A program made the position numbers and the translations under genes. This document shows positions 56,917 to 64,000 of a stretch of 64,000 bases of DNA, one piece after another (positions within the stretch are counted from its first letter, which is position 1; every line of letters begins with the position of its first letter). The notes beneath the pieces were generated by a model, which worked only from the letters and a program-made list of their open reading frames with translations, did not search any database and was not told the DNA's origin. Origin of the DNA: Neurospora tetraspora. Taxonomy: Eukaryota; Ascomycota; Sordariomycetes; Sordariales; Sordariaceae. The stretch is taken from the NCBI RefSeq assembly GCF_033439725.1, contig NW_026944383.1, positions 186,001 through 250,000 of the forward strand, in the 5' to 3' direction.

Positions 56917-57688
56917 TCATTGCGATTGGTCCTTCTGGATTCCATCAATCGTATGGAGAACCTGGTTCAGAGCATCTGCCATAACCATCTCGGCAGGACG
57001 GCTCACGTCAATGGGGATCACGTCCGTCTCAGCGGGCGTTGGCGGCTCAAGAGCCTCAAATTGGCTGTGGACCATGTTGGCACCCATGTAATGGTTTTGG
57101 CGCGCAAGGACTCGTTGAAGGAGGATCTCCTCGGACGCATCGAGGTAGATAAAGTGAAGATGGAGATTCGGGGTGAAGTAGGGGGCCACTCGGATGACAT
57201 CACGGTACTTGCGCTTCAACGCAGAGCACGTCAAAACTACGCCGTCATTGCCCTGATCAAGAGCCCGAATTGATGCCTCGCGCAGAGCCGTGAGCCAATC
57301 CCACCGGTCCGCATCGGTGAGGGGGATACCGGCGCTCATCTTCTCGATATTGGCTGGTGGGTGAAACTTTTGACTTTGTTAGTTGAGATAGTACAACAGA
57401 GAGAAGCGCATCACTACATACCTCGTCACCCTCAATATAAGGCCAATGCAGAGATTCCGCTAGGTATCTTGCCACCGTGCTCTTGCCGCATCCAGCAGGT
57501 CCGGTGACTAGCCAGATATGCTGCTCCTTGGGAGCGTGCCGTCCCGTTCCTGACACCGCATCATTGGATGACACTCCATTGACAGACCCGTTGTTTCCGA
57601 CTGTCTTTAATGGGAGTCGCGCTGACATGCCGGCGGTCGGTCCAGCGTTCTGTCCGTTAACAGAGATAGGGGTATTGTACGAAAGCAT
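56917..57688 (-). CDS. Gluconokinase (GntK family)
   Basis: Two minus-strand exons, 57688-57422 and 57366-56917, give 238 aa; the 55-nt intron has GTATGT, ACTAAC and AAG signals. A non-conserved Ser/Asn/Gly-rich N-terminus of about 55 residues is followed by the P-loop IWLVTGPAGCGKSTVARYLA, then YIEGDE joined by splicing to FHPPANIEKMSAGIPLTDAD, the gluconate-kinase signature, RWDWL, LTCSALKRKYRDVIR, the lid (LLQRVLARQNHYMGANMVHS) and QFEALEPP. It phosphorylates gluconate to 6-phosphogluconate for the pentose phosphate pathway in the cytosol. The extra N-terminus makes it longer than bacterial GntK (about 175 aa); an in-frame ATG at 57628 (MSARLPLK) is an alternative start. Confidence 0.93.
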
Positions 57689-60600
57689 TTTGGTTATATG
57701 TGTTGTTGGGGGTGACCGAGCGTAAGTGACTTGTTATTCGTAATGGTTGAATGGGACAGAATGGGGCGTCGAGTTAGGTATGTAAGTGCCGGTGATGGTG
57801 GTATCGGTACAAGGTCGATGCTTCAGGGTGCAAGCCAACGTCTTTGGAGTTACAGCTTGAAGAGGAATAATGCCATGCTATGCGAGAAGAATGACAACTG
57901 CGAAAAGGGAAGATCAAGAGATTTCAAGAGACAAAGAGTATCAGCCAGAAAGGAGGACGGACAGATGCCGGTGCGTGAGCTTATATACACCAGAGTGTAG
58001 CGAGACACAAGAGTGTAAGTCATATATACCCTGTAGCCATCACCCCAAGGTATTCCACCCCGGCTGTAAAACTGGCCAGGTGACTGACAAGCTGGGCTGG
58101 GGTACACTGTACACGATGGGGAGAACCTAACGCAAATCCTCACTTCCGCTGGGCGACTGGCCCTCTGGGCTGGGACTGCAAGCGGACAAAGGACTCACCC
58201 CACCCCCAAAAACCCAACTCGCGGCGGCAACAAGTGGGAGTCCAGCAAGGTACAAGGCTAGGGAGAGAGGGTACAAGCGAGTACTTGGAGTACATGTTCC
58301 TCTTGTTGCTTGCTCATCTAACTCGAGGGCCGCTTGGCCATTGAAAAGGCTCACTAAGAGAATCATCCTATTGGTTATCTAGCTGACACCATCAGCGACT
58401 GCGCGAACTTGCTACCAAAGCATGGCGGCGATACTCCACAAGAGCGTGGGAGGGTGTGAGTCTAGGGTACTTGTGATGTAGCTCGAGGTCTCAGCGGCAT
58501 GTGCGGAATTTCGGGCGCAGGCTCTGCTGGAGAGAAGCGTGGGATGAAATTGGTGGGTGTGTTGTGGGGAAGAATGCAAGATGGCCGACTTCTAGAAGCA
58601 GCCCAACATTTTTTCGCTGCTTCTATTCTGGCCCATAGCAATCTTGCAAGCTGGGATACCGATGCCGCCGTCGAAGCCTGTCACTGAAACGTTTGATATT
58701 GACGCTTTGCACAGTTGAAGCTCGGTCATCTTGACGGTGCGAAACCCTTGTATGTATAGGGGTTTGCAAATCTCTATGCTGTCATCTTGAAGAGTGTAGA
58801 AGAGACAGCCCTGGAGAATGATGTGCCGACTGCCTGCCACCACTTCCCGGATACTCGGGGGTTACGGTCAATTCATCCCTCTATGAACAAGGACATCGTG
58901 AAATTTTGGGGACGAAATCCGGGGCATCGGCTGGCGGCCCAGGGCAGCCAACCACTGGAGGAGAGGCACGTTGGCAAACTGGGCATCATGCAACCTGCCC
59001 GCCGCCCTGGAATCAGACATGGCTACCTGCCAAGCGTCAATCAGCGGGGTGATCCATGATGACAAGCCCCAAACACGGAAGGTTGTCGAACTCAAGCAAT
59101 CCATTGTGCAAACTGCAAAGGTACCTACGGCGGCTCCCTCCCGAGCGGGAATCGGAACCCAAAATACATGGACGGGCCGGGATGACGGAGCCTGGAGCTT
59201 GAGGACATGTTGGTCACGATCCGATGCCCATGTGCTTGTAGTGTGCCCGAAAAGGGGTTGCCGTATTTGGTGTTGTTGGTGTCCAGAATGCTCACGGCGG
59301 GACGGGGCCGGGCATGCCGGCGTGTTGTCGGTGACGGGGCCCAATCGTTAAAGAAGCTGATGAAGTGGATGGATCATGGCGGAAGGATCGAGATGATCAT
59401 CATCTGCCGTCGAAACGTTGGAGTCCCGTAACGTCACAGGCAATTTGGGCTACCTATCCAGCGGCCATGCCGTGCTTGTTGGTTGCTGACTGTTTCGACG
59501 ATGAGGATTGATGATGCGTCTCGATGGTCAAACCAAGAACCTCATCTGGAAGAAATTGCAGCCCTGAACAGGGTGGGCCACCGGCAAAAAAAATCCTATG
59601 CAACGAATTCAAAGTGGAAAGCACGATCAGACCAGGTGACCAAGGAGAAGGGGGGAGTGGATGGAAGGAGGTACCTGCTACATACCCGCGCTGATGGAGT
59701 GCTTGCCGGACGACTGGGGTACGCTTGGAAAATTTCTCCACGTCGTTGCCGTAGCGTGGGGGGCAGCATTTGCGAGATTCGGTCGATGAAGTTGGGGGTT
59801 CACGCATAAACGGGAGCCGATGACATTGGCCAGTGGAATCTGTTTCAGAAGCTCCATATGTACAGACATTTGAAAATGGTGATAAAAAGGCAAAATGAAT
59901 CTCTTAGCCTCAAGAGAAAAAACATGATGGATGGTGTGCGTGCAGGTTTGTTGAGAGTACCAAACACTTTCCCTGTCAAGAAACAATGTTGAGCTTGAAC
60001 AGTCAAGGTTAACGTGACCATCGTGGTTTCCCAAAGAGAACAATTGTGGGAATGACCAATTGAAGGCAGGGACCTTGGTGATGATTATACATTCGCATAC
60101 CTCATTCTGAACTTTTTATGTGGTTTTCCTTTTGAGGGTTCTGATCCGGGCTTGTTGTGGCTGTCTCGTAACCGCCTTCGAAGTTCGGGGAACATCCCCA
60201 GATCCCGTCCCTTGCGCAAACATGCGGAATTGGAAACATCAAACAAACCCAGCAGCTCCGGTTACATCATTGCTTGGCAGGCGGGCCAATCGCTTCTCCA
60301 TTTGCTCCTACCGACCTCAGGCTTCGTTCAGAGCTTCCTTTTTCTCTTTTTGCTGAGTTGCCTCTCCAACTTCACCGAACAAACAAATGCCAACATGAGA
60401 AGAAAAGAAAATCGAACCATCAAGGTCCATCGGAATCACACTTCACCATGCCATCAAGCAACAATGCGCAGTAATCGTGAAAAGCGGACAGTGGTCGGCA
60501 AAGTGCAGCAGGAGAACGGTTTTAACGATCCGTATTCCAGATATATCCCTTGATCCTATTTCTGTTTGCCCTCGTGACGTGACGATGATTTACCGCATCC

Positions 60601-63190
60601 CTGTCCAAACTGCTCGGTTTTGATGACGACCCCAAAACACGGCTGTGGGACTCGTCTGGTTTTCCCTCATTTGGACTCCGCTACAAGCTTCGTCAAAGAC
60701 TGGAAGGGGCGCCCTAGAAATGGGTCTTCATCAAGGTGCAGTTTTCACCAAGACACTCGGGGCCTGGTCGGCTTCCTAGTTTACTTTACCCCTGAGGGTC
60801 TTTTAAAAAGTCTAACAACGTACCGCAGGGGTCGTGATCTGTCACCAAAAGGGAACAAAAAAAGTATCCGATGTGCCCCCAAAATCTTAGCGCTGCTAAC
60901 TTTGCTAGAGCGGATTCCCTTCAAACTCTACTCGGGATCAAGATCCACTTGGGCTTCAGTGTACATACAGTGTAGCCAAAGTCGCACCCGACTCCGAGCG
61001 GCTTCCCGAGATATAGGCTGCTGCTAGTGAACAGCTAGTGAAAAATAGGATGTCCGGAAGCCCATGTGAGTCTCCCCGACAGGAGCAAACAACGGCCACG
61101 AGTGCTGGGAATGGCATCGAGCCAACAAGTCAATATCATCACCGCGGCTATCTCTTCGCCGACAAGAATCTGGCCCGGTCCTGTTGAAGGTTTCGGATCT
61201 GGGTACAGCGATGCCCTCTGCATGGCGTTGGTCAATGACTGCTCTCATGCTGCGGAGCTGGAAACCCAAAAGCGATCTCTCTCACAACCACTGTAGTAGC
61301 ATTGCTAGATTGGGTTGCCGTGATCACTGGGTAACAACCACGGTCCTAGGCTGCCGGTCTTGTATCACGATACTGATCAGTGGTTGAAGCATGCTCGCGA
61401 TCTTGAAGTCTCACTGCTTGCACTTGCGAGCCTCAAAAACCGCCGACAGTACTACGCTGCCCACGTAGCACAAACACATGCCAGGATGAACGCAATGTTT
61501 TCCCAAACAGTCATGCGGGAGACGAAGGATTGGCTGAAAATGAAGCCGGCCTTGGATTTTCAAGTTAGTGCCCGAGATCTGGACATGTCTCAAGAAAATG
61601 CGGTTGCTCAATGGTCACGCGGCTTTGGTCCGGAGCCGCTTGCTACACTGCGCTGTAGCGCAGGGGCATGCAACGATAGAGGAGCAAGTAGTAGACTCAC
61701 CTCCCTCGTAAGGTTCACTCGACACAGACTCCAACATTTTGCTTCGTTCGCGATATCGGACAGTCGTGGACGTACAGCCTACCCGTCACGGAGACTCATC
61801 AACGATGCCTTGCTCATCACATTCGCTCAAGAGGCACAGTTGTATCCCGATGCTCGAAGAAGGCAACTTCAGCAACACCAAAAAGCAAGTTCTTAATTTT
61901 GCCGCGTAGCGAGCTTCGCGTAACTTGCCCTTTTCGATATCTTCTGCTTACCGGCTTGCAATATCACGATCTCCCAACCGCCGACGTCGCGGCGACTCGC
62001 GGGCACTTCAAGAAATCTCCTTGTAGCAGCTCACGCTTCTCAAACTGTGCGAGGACGGTCGTTTTAAGGTTTCTAAGTTCCCGCCAGTCCAGCCGCGAGC
62101 TTAAAGTTGAGCCCGGGACCTGGTGGGAGCTGTTGTCGATGCCGGTCCTTTCACCAGCAGGAGACATGGGATTTGGATGGTGATACCCCCCTCTACAGCG
62201 CTGTAGACATACACCTAGCCCTTGTCAAGATTGGGCACTCTCGGCGGCTGATGTGAGGCTCGACGGAAGCCTGTCCCGAAGAAATTGTTGGTTTTCCCCC
62301 GAAAAGCATGGCATTGAAGGCATCCGCAGTTTCAAGCAAAGCCCAACGACCCGTCCCGTTCCGGAATTCCGCTTGAGGTGAGTAGGTAAGCTGTAAGTAA
62401 CAGTTTGTACCTGACGTGGGGATCTTGGTCTCATCACGCCGCCGCCGAGACGACAAGACTGCGTTTAATAAAGGCGCAGAAGATCTCCTCCGAGACCCTC
62501 CTGAGTGATGCAAGAACGGTGATCGACGTTGACGTTTTCCACTTGCTTCGAAACATCTGCCCATCTGCCCCTCCAGTCCCGCAAAAGTTTCCCCAGGAGT
62601 CACAGAATGTTACCATGTTGTACTCACTCGCTAAACTCTTGGACAGCCTACGTGGGGGTCATCGGTGTCTCGATGATCGGACGAAGTCCTTGCTGACGCT
62701 GTGGGATTTGTTAGCTCTATAAAATCCTCTCTCAATCCAACCTCAACTTGACAAGAGGATGGGCCGTTGGCTCGTTGCCTCCATCCGGAGCCCCGCGGCG
62801 GTCACACTCTGATCCGGCATGTTGTTCCAGGTTGTTGTCAGCAACTGTGGCTGGTGAAGAAGTGAGACTGAAATCCTACAATCACAGAAGACGCTGGAAC
62901 CTGCTATTCTCACTCACTGTTTCAGCTCTTTACGTACCCCGCTTCAAACGAAGTCAGTCGGCTAGTCGCACAGCGTGGGGAAGGGACGGCCAGCCAGTTG
63001 GAGAGTCGGCTGGTAACGGTTCAGGCAAGTGCGCGGGGATGTTTATCGGGCGCTCTATCGAACGATAACGAAGAGAGGCTTGTTTGCCCGTAGACGGAAG
63101 GTGCATAACGCTGGGCTGTTGGAGAAGCCGTAACTGCACTGGAGAGATCGGATTCGTCTCGTCTTATTTTGCTAAGTGGCCTCAAATCAG
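57689..63190. other. Gene-poor region, about 5.5 kb
   Basis: No gene was recognised on either strand. The longest frames are 61360-61896 (178 codons, opens at TTG rather than ATG) and 58868-59344 on the minus strand (158 codons). Neither has domain features or splice signals at its ends. Some of it must be the promoter of gluconokinase (left) and of dpp3 (right). Confidence 0.45.
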
Positions 63191-64000
63191 ATGCGTTTCT
63201 CTCAACCCCTCAGATCATCTCAAACTTTGAGTCTGAGATTATCGTCGATTTTGGCCCAGCCAGCCCGACGTGCATCTGCCTTTCCTAGGAATAGACTCAA
63301 CACCATCGCTCCAAGCTACGGTAGCTGTAGTCCTCACCTGTGCCTGAATCGCAACTTCAGTCTCAGTCTCAGTCTCCGCAGTGCCCTCACCATGAACGCC
63401 CAAGAACTCTCGCAGTACCTGGCCGATGCCCCGCCTTCGGTCGTCAGGCTTGAGGTCGAGAAGCACTTTGACGCCCTGACGGACAAGCAGAAGCGCTATG
63501 CTCACTTTATCAGCAAGTAAGTGCAGGTAGCTCCAATTACACACTACATGTAGCTATGATGTGGACTCCTGGAAGTTGATGTGTTTATAGACCCCCTTTC
63601 CCACCCTCTTGGACCCCTACACCCTCCACATCATCATCGTCACCCGCCCTGTCTCGCTAACACCAGTCCACCTAAACTTAGAGCTTCGTTTGCTGGTAAC
63701 CGCATTGTGCTGCGCCAGGTCTCCCCCGAGTCCGAGTTCATCTATGATTTCATCATTGCTCTGCACAAGGCCTCTGGGGGCGACTGGAAGGCTCTGGCCG
63801 AGAAGGCCGGCGTTGATGAGGCCGGCTTGAACGCCTTTCTCCAGTATGCTGCCCAGTTCCTCGGCAACAGCGGAAACTATAAGAGCTTTGGTGACTCCAA
63901 GTTCATCCCCCGCTGCGATGAGAAGGTCTTTGCTTCCCTGGCTTCCACTTCTCCCGAGGCTGAGAAGCATTACAAGGCCACCAACGGTGCTATCTTCTCG
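63191..64000 (+). CDS. Dipeptidyl peptidase III (M49), 3' partial
   Basis: Exon 1 is 63191-63516; a 165-nt intron (63517-63681: GTAAGT, CTAAC, TTAG) leads to exon 2, which runs off the window. Splicing joins KQKRYAHFIS to KASFAGNRIVLRQVSPESEF, a typical DPP III N-terminus, followed by IYDFIIALHKASGGDWKALA and AGLNAFLQYAAQFLGNSGNY. Two starts are visible: ATG 63191 adds 67 residues rich in Ser, Arg and Leu with no Asp or Glu, like a mitochondrial presequence, and ATG 63392 starts MNAQELSQYLADAPPSV, the usual cytosolic form. The zinc motif (HELLGH in this family) lies beyond the window. The enzyme cleaves dipeptides from the N-termini of short peptides. Confidence 0.9.

Noticed and set aside
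61360-61896. 178-codon frame in the gene-poor region
   Set aside because: It opens at TTG, not ATG; the first ATG is far inside, and there are no recognisable motifs or splice signals.
1-64000. CRISPR arrays, operons, bacterial promoters
   Set aside because: No regularly spaced repeats were seen and the gene structure is fungal, so these do not apply.

Overview
The window reads as nuclear DNA of a filamentous ascomycete, most likely a Sordariomycete of the Neurospora/Sordaria kind. The clues are short introns (47-202 nt, one of 274 nt) with GTNNGT donors and CTAAC/CTGAC branch sites, eukaryotic housekeeping genes (spliceosome, OST, ribosome, SNARE), no operons, long intergenic stretches, and TTAGGG-type telomere motifs. 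The genus is inference. Exon boundaries were worked out by hand from splice signals, frame and protein-family alignment from memory; no search or RNA evidence was available.

Layout. 1-15 kb: a La-motif RNA-binding protein (cut by the left edge), a small three-exon INO4-like bHLH factor, an RS-rich DUF3824-type protein, then two spliceosome genes, clf1/crooked-neck (-) and prp31 (+), back to back over a 574-bp shared promoter. 15-27 kb: almost 12 kb with no convincing intact gene. It holds a 374-bp MITE-like element with 46-bp terminal inverted repeats, an 8-bp target duplication and a telomere-repeat-like core, plus an unresolved coding-like patch at 18-19 kb. At its right end is a C2H2 zinc-finger regulator with a long leader. 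29-40 kb: acetate kinase (-), a small protein built from the DNA-binding half of a Tc1/mariner-type transposase plus a Gln-rich tail (+), and a large low-complexity zinc-binding protein (-) interrupted by one in-frame TAG.

40-58 kb is gene-dense: the OST catalytic subunit STT3 with a 24-nt microexon, the divergent ribosomal pair rpl35/rpl6, the Golgi SNARE GOS1, the divergent mitochondrial pair ATP10 / branched-chain keto-acid dehydrogenase E2, a small single-pass membrane protein with a PPxY motif, and gluconokinase. 58-63 kb looks gene-free. The right edge cuts dipeptidyl peptidase III, which appears to have a mitochondrial and a cytosolic start.

Themes: three divergent gene pairs join functionally matched products (splicing/splicing, ribosome/ribosome, mitochondrion/mitochondrion). 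Three introns are multiples of three with no stop and so hide inside longer reading frames. Telobox-like AAACCCTA motifs lie upstream of several genes. The best candidates for something undescribed are the telomere-repeat-bearing MITE, the transposase-derived paired-HTH gene and the interrupted zinc-binding protein.
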